From Nostoc linckia NIES-25 (GTDB lineage: Bacteria; Cyanobacteriota; Cyanobacteriia; Cyanobacteriales; Nostocaceae), in contig NZ_AP018222.1 of the NCBI RefSeq assembly GCF_002368035.1, positions 5,219,508-5,283,507 on the forward strand: a stretch of DNA of 64,000 nt, read 5' to 3'. The position numbers were made by a program, and so were the translations under genes. This document shows, piece by piece, positions 9,574-18,374 of this stretch. A model generated the notes under the pieces. It saw nothing but the letters and a program-made list of their open reading frames with translations, was not told where the DNA came from and did not search any database. Every line of letters begins with the position of its first letter. Position 1 is the first letter of the stretch.

Positions 9574-11574
9574 ATGACTATAGATGAAGTAGTACTCTTA
9601 TTAAAAGCCAGTCAAGCTACCGGTTTAACAACACTCCAAGAAATTGTATTACGTTCTGCCTGGGAAGGAAAAACCTACATCAAAATAGCAGTTGAAGGGA
9701 ATTATCCTGAGGATCGGGTCAGGAAAGTTGCTGCTGATTTATGGCAAATTCTGAGTGATTTTTACAAAGAATCGATAAATCAATCCAATTTCCGCCAGAC
9801 TGTAGAAAATCATCGCCTTGGCAAAGCACATCAGCAATTACTTAGGGAATTTAACCAAGCAGCCACAGCCATATCTTTGGAATTTCCTAGTGGCCCCGTA
9901 TCTCTAAATTCCAGATTCTACATTTCTCGTGCGCCAATTGAGGAACTTGCTTACGCAGAAATAGCTCAACCGGGGAGTGTCATCTGCATCAAAGCACCTA
10001 AGAAAATGGGGAAAAGCTCTTTAGTTTTGCGGTTGCTTGCACGCGCTAAAAAGCAAAACTTCTGCACGGTGAGTTTAGATTTTCAGCAAGCAGACAAAAC
10101 AGTATTTGCCAATTTAGATAAATTTTTGCGCTGGTTTTGTGCCAATGTAAGTCGAGAATTACAGCTAGAACCAAAACTCAATGATTATTGGGATGAAGAG
10201 ATGGGTAGCAAAGTCAGCTGCTCTATCTATTTTCAAAATTATTTGTTATCTATGTTAGAAACTCCTTTGGTTTTGGTCTTGAATGAAGCCGATTGGGTAT
10301 TTGATTATCAGGAAATTGCTCAAGAATTGTTATCATTAGTGCGTTCGTGGCACGAACAAGCTAAAGCAGTTGAAATTTGGCAAAAGCTCCGCTTGGTTCT
10401 GGTTTACTCCACGGAAATTCTTTTTCCCATAAAACTGACTCAATCGCCATTTAATATTGGTTTGCCGATTAAATTGGCTTTGTTTACAAAAGAACAAGTG
10501 CAAGATTTAGCACAATGTCACGGTTTGGATTGGACAGATGGTGAAGACGCTGATAGCTTAATGGCAATGCTGGCGGGACATCCTTACTTGGTACGGTTGG
10601 CTTTATATCATCTTGTAGGTAAAGGAGGATTACAAGGCAATTTAAAACAGCTATTGCAACAAGCACCTACAGAGTCAGGAATTTATCATGAATATTTAAG
10701 GCATTATACATTAGCACTACGAAATCAACCAGATTTAGCAGTTGCTTTCGATCGAGTAATTAACGCTAAAAATTATGTGAAATTAGAACCGGCATTGGCA
10801 TATAAATTACAGGGTATGGGATTAATAAATTTAGAAGGCGATCGCTGTACTCCCACATGTGAATTATATCGGTTATATTTTCGCGAACATTTAAAAATAA
10901 ATGAGAATTTTAACAATAGTTATATTGAATATTTGAAAGTAAAAAATCAACAATTAGTTGTGTTATGTAGCTTGGATGAACTAACTCAATTAGTAAATCG
11001 CCGCTATTTCCAAACTTCCCTACAAATTGAATGGCAGAACTCTGTTAGTCAACGCACCCCAATATCACTAATTTTATGCGATATTGACTATTTCAAAATT
11101 TATAATAAAACTTACGGTGTTGCCGCAGGAGATCGGTGTTTACAAGAAATCGCTAATACTATCCGTAACTGCCTAGAATGCTTACTAGGTAATAATAGTT
11201 TATCGTTTTGTGCGAAAATGGCTAATCCTCCTACTAATTTTTCTGCAAGTTTGCCAAAAGGAGATTTTAGAGATGAAAATAGCGAGGTGTTAGTGGCTCG
11301 TTATGGTGGTGAAGAATTTGTGATTCTCGCGAAAATAGATGTTGCTGCTGCAATGTACATCGCCGAATATATTCGAGAGGAAATAAAAGCTTTGGCAATT
11401 CAGTGTGAGTATCCTAGCATTGGTGGTTTACCCGCTCCTGTTTTGACTGTTAGTTTAGGCGTAGCTAGTATTATTCCCGCAGTTGAAACTGAGCCTGTTA
11501 ATTTAGTTAATGCTGCGGAAAAAGCACTTTCTCATGCTAAAAGACAAGGACGCGATCGCGTTGTTTTAGGTTAA
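9574..11574 (+). CDS. AAA-like ATPase fused to a GGDEF diguanylate cyclase
   Basis: A 666-aa protein with three parts. Residues 1-85 resemble the N-terminal helical module common in front of cyanobacterial AAA-like proteins (vMAP-type), starting MTIDEVVLLLK. Residues about 110-440 form an AAA-like STAND-type ATPase with an unusual P-loop, APKKMGKSS, and a Walker B-like LVLVLNEAD. Residues about 460-666 form a GGDEF domain with LDELTQLVNRRYF and an intact GGEEF at 578-582, so diguanylate cyclase activity is plausible. About 40 residues are inserted just before GGEEF. I infer ATPase-gated c-di-GMP synthesis. The usual output of such ATPase modules differs between proteins, so the input signal is unknown. 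Confidence 0.85.
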   Translation: MTIDEVVLLLKASQATGLTTLQEIVLRSAWEGKTYIKIAVEGNYPEDRVRKVAADLWQILSDFYKESINQSNFRQTVENHRLGKAHQQLLREFNQAATAISLEFPSGPVSLNSRFYISRAPIEELAYAEIAQPGSVICIKAPKKMGKSSLVLRLLARAKKQNFCTVSLDFQQADKTVFANLDKFLRWFCANVSRELQLEPKLNDYWDEEMGSKVSCSIYFQNYLLSMLETPLVLVLNEADWVFDYQEIAQELLSLVRSWHEQAKAVEIWQKLRLVLVYSTEILFPIKLTQSPFNIGLPIKLALFTKEQVQDLAQCHGLDWTDGEDADSLMAMLAGHPYLVRLALYHLVGKGGLQGNLKQLLQQAPTESGIYHEYLRHYTLALRNQPDLAVAFDRVINAKNYVKLEPALAYKLQGMGLINLEGDRCTPTCELYRLYFREHLKINENFNNSYIEYLKVKNQQLVVLCSLDELTQLVNRRYFQTSLQIEWQNSVSQRTPISLILCDIDYFKIYNKTYGVAAGDRCLQEIANTIRNCLECLLGNNSLSFCAKMANPPTNFSASLPKGDFRDENSEVLVARYGGEEFVILAKIDVAAAMYIAEYIREEIKALAIQCEYPSIGGLPAPVLTVSLGVASIIPAVETEPVNLVNAAEKALSHAKRQGRDRVVLG

Positions 11575-11739
11575 GCTGATTTACACTTTAAAGTATAGCG
11601 ATGTCTGCGACGGGCTACGCCTACGCCATTACAACATCATTCAACCTTGGATCGTTATCAAGCTCTTGTTAGCTGATGCTTATACTCAACCCACCCTGCT
11701 ATGCTTCTGAATTCTGAATTCTGGATTCTGAATTCTTAT

Positions 11740-12759
11740 TTAAGAAATCATTCTCTGAAGTTTCTTCCGCGATTTTTTCAGAAAACGATTCATTTGCGAC
11801 ATCACGCTAGGAACTTTCAACTCTTTTGGTTTTCGTTCTGGTTCTTTGAGAAATCGATAATATAAAAACTCATCTCTATAATCGATATTCACATCTTCTC
11901 CTTGACATAAACGGGTAAAGTCAATAGAAGAATAGCTCATGTAGTGAATGCGATGAATTGGTTTTAAACCATCTTGATTGTAAAGAACATTATTAATATT
12001 CACGAAGCGGTCTGCATTAGCGCAGTTACCTGTTCTATCTTGAGAATTGTGACTGAGGGTAAAGTTAAATATTCGGGGATCGCCGTATAAAGTTATATAA
12101 CCGAATATACCAGAACTAGACCACCAAGAACCCGGACGAATCCATTCAAATTCACTTTTTTCAATCCATCTTTGTTTAATTATATCCAAATCTTCGCCAC
12201 CGAAAAGTAACCGCTTAGAACCAAAAAAGCTATCACAATGAATTTTTGCACGCAATTCGGTTTCTTTTAGTTGGGTTGCTCTTTCAAGTACCTCCAGATT
12301 TAATTGGGTTTTTTCTCTGGGTTTAGCATGTTCCCAATCGTTGAATATTAAATCATAATTATCGAGTTTTTCAACAATATCATCTATTGGTTTCATGGCT
12401 AAACTATCAGCATCATAAAACACAAATTTCTCAAACTCGCCATTAAAAGAAGCAAACTTTCGGTGTACAGAGCCTTTGTACCATCCTGGACGATTGAATT
12501 TGGAATCATTTGCTCTTGGATGAGCATCCCAAAGCTCATTGATAAAATTATCCCAGCGGTGAATTGCTTCCCAATCTTCAAAAAGGGTGACATTTTTTCT
12601 AGATTTGATTTCCTGTTTAACCAGGTCTAATTGCTGGTTATAGGGAATCACGCAAACAGGAATATTTTCTCCAACATTTACCTCAATGCTGTTTAGCAAA
12701 GCAACTAATTGGTCGTATACAGTATCATTGGCAAGCGTATAAATACCAAATGATTTCAT
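11740..12759 (-). CDS. Npun_R2821-like putative glycosyltransferase
   Basis: A 339-aa protein beginning MKSFGIYTLANDTVYDQ. It resembles the cyanobacterial Npun_R2821/R2822 family, which looks like GT-A glycosyltransferases (GT8-like). A DxD-type motif is present in FVFYDADSLA, and an N-terminal Rossmann-like half precedes it. The basic C-terminus (FLKKSRKKLQ) suggests membrane or polyanion contact. It is divergent from the GT4 gene at 13030, separated by 270 bp, so both may serve surface polysaccharide synthesis. Donor and acceptor are unknown. Confidence 0.7.
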   Translation of the reverse strand: MKSFGIYTLANDTVYDQLVALLNSIEVNVGENIPVCVIPYNQQLDLVKQEIKSRKNVTLFEDWEAIHRWDNFINELWDAHPRANDSKFNRPGWYKGSVHRKFASFNGEFEKFVFYDADSLAMKPIDDIVEKLDNYDLIFNDWEHAKPREKTQLNLEVLERATQLKETELRAKIHCDSFFGSKRLLFGGEDLDIIKQRWIEKSEFEWIRPGSWWSSSGIFGYITLYGDPRIFNFTLSHNSQDRTGNCANADRFVNINNVLYNQDGLKPIHRIHYMSYSSIDFTRLCQGEDVNIDYRDEFLYYRFLKEPERKPKELKVPSVMSQMNRFLKKSRKKLQRMIS

Positions 12760-13029
12760 TTTGCTAAATCCTACTTAACTTCTAGACTAGTTTGTTCGCT
12801 CAGCACTTTGTTAGTGACATTTATATACTGACTTATACTTGACTGTAAAAACAACAGATGAGATGGAACTATACAGTAAATTTACCATTACTGGCTGTTA
12901 ATGAGTAACTAGCTTTTTGTTTGCTTTAATTTATGAAAATTTTACAAATCATATATTAAGGGATACTTATGATGACATACAAGCATGAATCAGTCATGGT
13001 GTATGTATCACATTTGATGCATTACTTGT

Positions 13030-14244
13030 ATGAACATCTTAATGGTATCTTCCACCTTTCCCTACCCACCCACAAGGGGGGGAACCCAAGTCAGAACATT
13101 TTATTTACTTAAGTACTTAGCTCGCTATCATAACGTTACTCTAGTTACTCAACGCGAACTCAGTGTTACCGATGCGGAATTAGTAGCATTACGTGATTGT
13201 GTGGATCGTTTGGTAGTTTTCGAGCGCCCACAAGAACCTACAACCACAGCCAAAATGTTAAAAAAGATACATAGACTTGGTAAATTTTTGTTATATGGTA
13301 CGCCGCCAAGCGTACTCAACCGCTATTCGCTTGAGATGCAAACCTGGGTTAACAACTGGGTAGAAGCCGGAAAATGTGATGCGATCGCCTGCGAACATAG
13401 CGTCAATGAAATTTATGTGCAGCCACATTTTCAGAAACAGCTAAAAACCATAGTTAATATTCATAGTTCTGTTTACGCTACTTGTCGTAACCAACTAGCA
13501 ACAGGCATTTCTGAAAATAAAATCAGAGACAAAATTAATCTGCCGCTTTTGCGTCGTTACGAACAAAATTACTGTGCTAAATTCTCGGAAATTGTTGTCA
13601 CAACAGAAGAAGATCAACTGCAAATAAAACAATTTAATCCAAATACTAAAATTACAGTTATTCCCAATGGTGTAGATTTAGTTTCTTTCCCGAATCGTAC
13701 CAGCGATCCGGGAGGACATCGTTTAATTTTTATTGGTGCAATGGATAATTTAGCGAATATTGATGCTGTCTGCTTTTTCAGCAATGAAGTATTGCCAGAA
13801 ATCCAAAAAAAATATCCTGATACTACTTTTGATATTGTCGGTTCTTACCCAGCACCAGAAGTTTTAGCACTTGCTAAAAAACCAGGAATTAATGTTACTA
13901 GACGCGTACCTTCAATGGTAGAATATTTACATAAAGCAACTATCTGCGTTGTAGCCATGCGGACTGGATTTGGCATTAAAAATAAGACCCTAGAAGCAAT
14001 GGCAGCTGGTGTACCAGTAGTAGGAAGCGATCGCGGTTTAGAAGGATTAGCTGTAGACGGTGCTAGCAAACCACTACGTGCATTACGAGCCAATCAACCT
14101 GCCGAGTACATCAGCGCAATTAGTAAATTATTCGAGAATCCACAATTGCGATCGCAACTGTCACAAAATGCCAGACAACTAGTAGAAACAGAATTCACTT
14201 GGGATATTGCTGGCAAAAGGTACGAACAAATTTGTCTTGGGTAG
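13030..14244 (+). CDS. Glycosyltransferase family 4 protein
   Basis: A 404-aa GT-B enzyme. The N-terminal domain opens with MNILMVSSTFPYPPTRGGTQ, the usual glycine-rich acceptor-side loop. The C-terminal nucleotide-sugar domain has VIPNGVDL and the E(x7)E-type region KNKTLEAMAAGVPVVGS. Such enzymes transfer sugars to polysaccharide or lipid acceptors with retention of configuration. The start ATG is consistent with the family N-terminus. The stop codon lies inside the left 14-bp direct repeat of a mini-element at 14251, so the repeat inserted right at the gene's end. Confidence 0.85.
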   Translation: MNILMVSSTFPYPPTRGGTQVRTFYLLKYLARYHNVTLVTQRELSVTDAELVALRDCVDRLVVFERPQEPTTTAKMLKKIHRLGKFLLYGTPPSVLNRYSLEMQTWVNNWVEAGKCDAIACEHSVNEIYVQPHFQKQLKTIVNIHSSVYATCRNQLATGISENKIRDKINLPLLRRYEQNYCAKFSEIVVTTEEDQLQIKQFNPNTKITVIPNGVDLVSFPNRTSDPGGHRLIFIGAMDNLANIDAVCFFSNEVLPEIQKKYPDTTFDIVGSYPAPEVLALAKKPGINVTRRVPSMVEYLHKATICVVAMRTGFGIKNKTLEAMAAGVPVVGSDRGLEGLAVDGASKPLRALRANQPAEYISAISKLFENPQLRSQLSQNARQLVETEFTWDIAGKRYEQICLG

Positions 14245-14250
14245 TTCCTA

Positions 14251-14351
14251 ATACTGCTCGCTTTGTGGATTTTTAACTCGAAATTGGATTTGGGGAAAAG
14301 GGTAAAGGTTAAAGGTTTTTTCTTTCCCTTTTCCCCTTAACCGATAAGTAT
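14251..14351 (+). mobile_element. 101-bp mini-element (copy 1) flanked by 14-bp direct repeats
   Basis: The direct repeats are 14237-14250 and 14352-14365 and differ at one base (TTGGGTAGTTCCTA and TGGGGTAGTTCCTA). The element starts ATACT and ends AGTAT. It carries a conserved ~50-bp left part and then a purine/pyrimidine-rich GGGGAAAAGG...CCTTTTCCCC segment. The copy at 63821-63958 is in the opposite orientation and matches about 45 of 50 bases in the left part. It has no coding capacity. Confidence 0.75.
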
Positions 14352-14398
14352 TGGGGTAGTTCCTAATTGTTTTTAATCGTGAATTATTAAAACAAATG

Positions 14399-14433
14399 TA
14401 TATAGAGACGTTGTAATACAACGTCTCTATATA
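14399..14433. repeat. Perfect 17-bp-arm palindrome
   Basis: Arms 14399-14415 and 14417-14433 are exact inverted complements around a single A. The core is GAGACGTTGTA. It belongs to the family of GAGACG/CGTCTC palindromes dispersed in cyanobacterial genomes; a related one forms the 3' end of the exporter gene at 53740-53763. It could act as a transcription terminator. Confidence 0.7.
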
Positions 14434-14628
14434 AAACATTGGTGATGCAAATTATCTTATCTAAACCTTAAACCTTATTGGGTTTTAGCTATACCGATTT
14501 AAATCAGGATTCAATAGATGGAGTTACTAAAAATCCGCTGACTGAGTAACTCATTTTTTAGAAGATGCACGCCCGAACAAAATCAAAAATCTCAAATCAA
14601 AAATGGTATTACTTTGTGATAAAACGAC

Positions 14629-14910
14629 TCAATTATTTTCACAATTAGCCGCAGCCTTGAACGCAAGTAATTTTTTATGCTTACGCTTATTCTTATTCTT
14701 GAGGATAGCCAAATAATTATCAACGTAGCGAAAAGCAGATGCACTATCGTAAGCAGCGATCGCTATAGCTTGCAAGAAAACCTTTGAGGGAATTTCAAAC
14801 CCTAAAAATTTTTCTGTTAAAATTAATAAATCTCGATCTGTGGCAGGAAAAGTAATTTCTTGTGCCTCTTCCGAATCATTAAAGATATCTTCAATTAATG
14901 CTTTGGACAC
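14629..14910 (-). CDS. Small conserved-looking protein of unknown function
   Basis: A 93-aa protein read from a GTG at 14910, which has a very good ribosome-binding site (GGGGAGG, complement of 14917-14923). This start overlaps the end of the preceding gene by 20 bp, which suggests translational coupling. The sequence is mixed alpha-helical, with an acidic N-terminal half and a basic tail (KNKNKRKHKKLL). A helical centre reads FLQAIAIAAYDSASAFRYV. No family is recognised. Confidence 0.6.
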   Translation of the reverse strand: MSKALIEDIFNDSEEAQEITFPATDRDLLILTEKFLGFEIPSKVFLQAIAIAAYDSASAFRYVDNYLAILKNKNKRKHKKLLAFKAAANCENN

Positions 14911-15136
14911 TTTGTACCTCCCCAAAAGCATAAGACGCAAAGCCAGTGATGAAATTAAGCTGCTGATCGCGAGTTCGTAAGTTATCTGGGAGTTCAGTAC
15001 CAGGACATCCTATTTCTCGCAAAATTTCTAAACAATAAGCACCGAGTTTGGTATAAGGAGCTTGCTCCAATTCTTGAGCTACCTCCAGAGCCATCTTTAG
15101 ATTGACCTGGATAACCGTCGTTACAGGGCTGGTCAT
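14891..15136 (-). CDS. Small protein of unknown function, partner of the next gene
   Basis: An 81-aa predicted soluble, helical protein starting MTSPVTTVIQVNLKMALEV. Contains LGAYCLEILREIGCPG and FITGFASYAFGEV. It lies directly upstream of, and overlaps, another small gene on the same strand, a layout seen for two-protein complexes including toxin-antitoxin pairs, but no toxin or antitoxin motif is seen. The function is unknown. Confidence 0.6.
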   Translation of the reverse strand: MTSPVTTVIQVNLKMALEVAQELEQAPYTKLGAYCLEILREIGCPGTELPDNLRTRDQQLNFITGFASYAFGEVQSVQSIN

Positions 15137-15401
15137 AAATAAACCCTAATCAACTGGATGCTCTCAGTTTTGATCGGAAACACAAATTAAGTAACGGTGT
15201 TTTTGCGGAATTTATTAACAAGCCACATTAAAGTATCAGGGCATTTGCGGTCAAGCATCCAAAATAGAAAACTGCTATCTTGCTAAAATCAGGTTATCAG
15301 TGAATTATAGGATAATATGATGTCCGCTGAATTGCCCATAATCGGTACTTGTGCGGCTACTGTACGAGAACGCCTCAAGGCTTTGGCGTTCGCAACTTTA
15401 G

Positions 15402-16847
15402 TTACTGAGGGCTACTCGCGATTTTTTGTTCTTGATAACGCTGTTTAAACTGCTGTTGTTGTCTTTTATGATCTACGATTGGTTCTGGATAGCCAGCAGC
15501 ATGGCGTTCTAAAGGTGGAATTTTACCAGTAACTAAATATTCTGTATCCACAGACCGCAATTCTCTCACCCATTGGCGAATGTACTCTCCATCTGGATCG
15601 AATTTTTGTGCTTGGCTGGCTGGGTTAAAAATTCGCACGGGTTTCGGGTCCATCCCACTAGAAGCACTCCATTGCCAACCGCCATTATTAGCAGATAAAT
15701 CACCATCAATCAATTTCTGCATGAAGTATTTTTCTCCCAGTTGGGGATTAATTAGTAAGTCTTTGGTGAGAAAACTAGCGACAATCATCCGACAACGGTT
15801 GTGCATCCAGCCACTTTCATTCAACTGCCGCATTGCTGCATCCACAATAGGGTAGCCAGTTCTACCCTCACACCAAGCTTGGAAATGTTCTTCGTTAGTT
15901 TCCCAAGGAAAATTTTTGAAGGCCTCGCGGAAAGCACCATCAGCCAATTCGGGAAAGTTATACATTGCGTGTTGATAAAACTCGCGCCAAGCTAGTTCCT
16001 GTTGCCATGTGCGGATAGCGACTGTTGCTTCTTCGCTGCGACTATTTTCTTGCGCTTGGGTTGTGGCTTGCCAAACAGTGCGAATGCCAATAACGCCAAA
16101 TTTCAAAGCTGCACTCAGTTGCGATGTTCCATCAACTGCGGGAAAATTGCGCTGTTCTTGGTATTCAGTAATGGCTTTAGTGCTAAATTCCTCTAGCCGT
16201 TCTTGCGCCTCCGCCTCTCCTGGTGAAAGAATCAATCCTCCATCCCAAATAAATCCTAAATCTTTTGCAGAAGGTAATGGTATCGCTCCTGCTTGTTTTG
16301 CAATTTCCCGTTCAGCTTCCGTTAACCCCTCAACATTTTGCAGAGTTTCTACTGGTTGACTCTTAGGTTTGCTAATCCAATTTTTCCAAAAGGGAGTATA
16401 AACCGTATAAGGTTGATTACTGCCCGACCGTATTTCTTCTGGGGAATGGAGAATTTGATCCCAGTTTTGGGTAAGAAACTCAATACTTTTTTCTTTGAGG
16501 GCATTTATAATGGTGCGATCGCGTTCTTGGGAATAAGGTTCTACATCCCAATTCCAAAAAACAGCTTTCGCTGATAACGCCTCAGCTAAAGCTGGTATCC
16601 CTTCCACGGGATCGGTATGAAGTATTAACAACTCGCTGCCAACTTCGGCATATCGCTGTTGTAATTTCTCCAAACAACCAATCATATAAGTTACCCTCAC
16701 CGGGGCAACATCATCTCGTTCCAAAATCAGCGGATCGAGACAAAACACACCCACCACTTTCGGACTCTGCCGCCGTGCCGCAGCCAATCCCGTATTATCA
16801 GAAATACGTAAATCACGACGATGCCAAAACAGAATTAAGTCAGACAT
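15402..16847 (-). CDS. phrB: Deoxyribodipyrimidine photolyase, 8-HDF type
   Basis: A 481-aa photolyase. The N-terminal antenna domain begins MSDLILFWHRRDLRISDNTG, and the C-terminal FAD domain has TGYPIVDAAMRQL, WMHNRCRMIVASFL and WQWSASSGMDPKP. It resembles the well-studied Synechococcus enzyme that uses an 8-hydroxy-5-deazaflavin antenna. It repairs UV-induced cyclobutane pyrimidine dimers in DNA using blue light. The start is the ATG at 16847, matching the family N-terminus; an in-frame extension to 16898 lacks family similarity. It is a single gene with no partner. Confidence 0.93.
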   Translation of the reverse strand: MSDLILFWHRRDLRISDNTGLAAARRQSPKVVGVFCLDPLILERDDVAPVRVTYMIGCLEKLQQRYAEVGSELLILHTDPVEGIPALAEALSAKAVFWNWDVEPYSQERDRTIINALKEKSIEFLTQNWDQILHSPEEIRSGSNQPYTVYTPFWKNWISKPKSQPVETLQNVEGLTEAEREIAKQAGAIPLPSAKDLGFIWDGGLILSPGEAEAQERLEEFSTKAITEYQEQRNFPAVDGTSQLSAALKFGVIGIRTVWQATTQAQENSRSEEATVAIRTWQQELAWREFYQHAMYNFPELADGAFREAFKNFPWETNEEHFQAWCEGRTGYPIVDAAMRQLNESGWMHNRCRMIVASFLTKDLLINPQLGEKYFMQKLIDGDLSANNGGWQWSASSGMDPKPVRIFNPASQAQKFDPDGEYIRQWVRELRSVDTEYLVTGKIPPLERHAAGYPEPIVDHKRQQQQFKQRYQEQKIASSPQ

Positions 16848-16919
16848 TCCACACTCAAGATAGTTCACCCGTACTAGCTTAGATGTTAATGACACCAAAC
16901 AACATCATTCTATTGATAA

Positions 16920-17115
16920 ATTTATTTAGTCATTGGTCATTAGTCATTGGTCATTGGGCATGGGGCATTGGGCATGGGGAAGAAGATGGGGGGATAAGGG
17001 GATGGGGAGATGGGGGGAAAGAAGAATTACTTTCTCCCTCATCTCCTCACCTCCCCACCTCCCCATCTCCCCACCTCCCCATCTCCCCATCTCCCCATCT
17101 CCCACCCCCCCATTC
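16920..17115. repeat. Heptamer and purine/pyrimidine low-complexity block
   Basis: GTCATTG/GTCATTA heptamers (16929-16960) run into GGGGCATT units, then a G-rich purine stretch and CCCCATCT/CCCCACCT units to about 17110. The two halves are roughly inverted complements and could fold into a long hairpin. It separates the photolyase gene from the mtnD-like gene. Confidence 0.8.
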
Positions 17116-17196
17116 CCCGGTTTGTCAATCGGCAATAGTGGTTTTTGAATAAAAAATTGAGTATACTTTTGTTAATAGTTAATTAGTCTTCTTATC

Positions 17197-17739
17197 ATGG
17201 CTAACCTCCTACTTGATGACGGCACAATTGAGAGCGATTTAGGCGAAATAGTTCGTGAACTTGCCCCTCTTGGTATTCAACTCAGACACTACGATCCAGG
17301 AACATCGCTCCTTTTCCCAAATCTGGTAGACCAAGAGGTTTTAACAGAGTCTGAAAAACTTTATATTATAGAACTCCATAACAGCGTCTTTGAATTTATC
17401 CAGCAAGAAAATGAGGCTCTCTGGTCTGACTTGCTGAATCTCCATGCAGGTTCTCCCAATCTTCACCAGTTGATAGCAACATACGGTAGTTACCACACTC
17501 ACAATGCTGCTGAACCCCTCTATGTATTGGCAGGAGAAATGATTTATGGCTTCGTGCGACCTAATGGTAGCCAAGTACAGCTTTTAATTCAGGCACAAGA
17601 TTATCTCTACATTCCCGCAGCGGTTGAGCATTGGTGCAGCCCAAATGCATCATTGAATTTCAAAGCAGTACGCTATTTTGCAAATGCAGAAGGATGGGTT
17701 CCTAAGTATACAGGTACTCAAATAATTACTAATTCCTAA
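17197..17739 (+). CDS. mtnD: Acireductone dioxygenase-like cupin
   Basis: A 180-aa cupin. The metal-binding set expected for acireductone dioxygenase is visible: His100, His102 and Glu106 in YHTHNAAEPLYVLAG, and His145 in AAVEHWCSP. The enzyme acts in the methionine salvage pathway, cleaving the acireductone to the keto acid precursor of methionine (with Fe) or off-pathway products (with Ni). The length matches the family. No other salvage gene is nearby. The stop codon overlaps the left copy of an 11-bp direct repeat at 17730. Confidence 0.8.
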   Translation: MANLLLDDGTIESDLGEIVRELAPLGIQLRHYDPGTSLLFPNLVDQEVLTESEKLYIIELHNSVFEFIQQENEALWSDLLNLHAGSPNLHQLIATYGSYHTHNAAEPLYVLAGEMIYGFVRPNGSQVQLLIQAQDYLYIPAAVEHWCSPNASLNFKAVRYFANAEGWVPKYTGTQIITNS

Positions 17740-17779
17740 TACTCGCTTCCGACGAGAAGCAAGCTACGTAATTCCTAAT
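17730..17779. repeat. Short palindromic insert flanked by 11-bp direct repeats
   Basis: TAATTCCTAAT occurs at 17730-17740 and again from 17769. Between them is a 28-bp insert with the GAAGCAAGCTACG core that recurs in the repeat at 33205-33285. It looks like a recent insertion at the end of the mtnD-like gene. Confidence 0.6.
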
Positions 17780-18065
17780 TAATACCCCACGATTAACAAT
17801 TCAAAATTCAAAATTCAAAATGACGCTCGCAGACTCGCTAACGCTGCGCTAACAAAATTCAAGACAGTTGGAGTTGGGGATTTAAACCTCAACTCAACTG
17901 ATACTATATGTAATGGTTGGGGTCTTAAACCCTTGATGTTACGAGAAATCCGCTTGTTATAAAATATTGATTATATTTCTAGTTTCTCCATTGATAAATG
18001 AAGTTGCTCTATCGATTACAGCGCTTTTCATTTGGATGGAATACATGCTTGAATACTAAATTATC

Positions 18066-18296
18066 GTAAGGGCACAACATTGTTCATACGTGTCAACTTA
18101 AGCTCAAACTGTTGCCCCACAGGCATTTTACCCCACCCCCAACCCCTCCCCTTAGCAAGGGGAGGGGAGGTTTTGCGTCAGCAAAGCCGGGGTGGGGTAA
18201 CGCGGATCTTCATGGTAAGTGAGTAGAACTCGCTCATCACGTTTTCACCAGGGTTTCACGTTAAGTTGACACCAATGAACATTGTTGTGCCCCTAC
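18066..18296 (-). mobile_element. MITE-like element, copy A (inverted)
   Basis: A 231-bp element with terminal inverted repeats of about 36 bp, ending in GGGGCACAGCA-like sequence, around a G/C-rich centre containing a GGGGAGGGG hairpin. It is in the opposite orientation to the copies at 28450 and 53815. No open reading frame of note. Confidence 0.8.
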
Positions 18297-18374
18297 TGTG
18301 GTCTATTCAACTGCAAATTGCTGTAATTTAGGAATTACGAATTAGTGGCCTGGTTGCAAAACCATCAATCAATT

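Noticed and set aside
16883..17152. ORFs in the heptamer/low-complexity block
   Set aside because: Repeat translations (SPHLPISPSPHLP) with no gene features.
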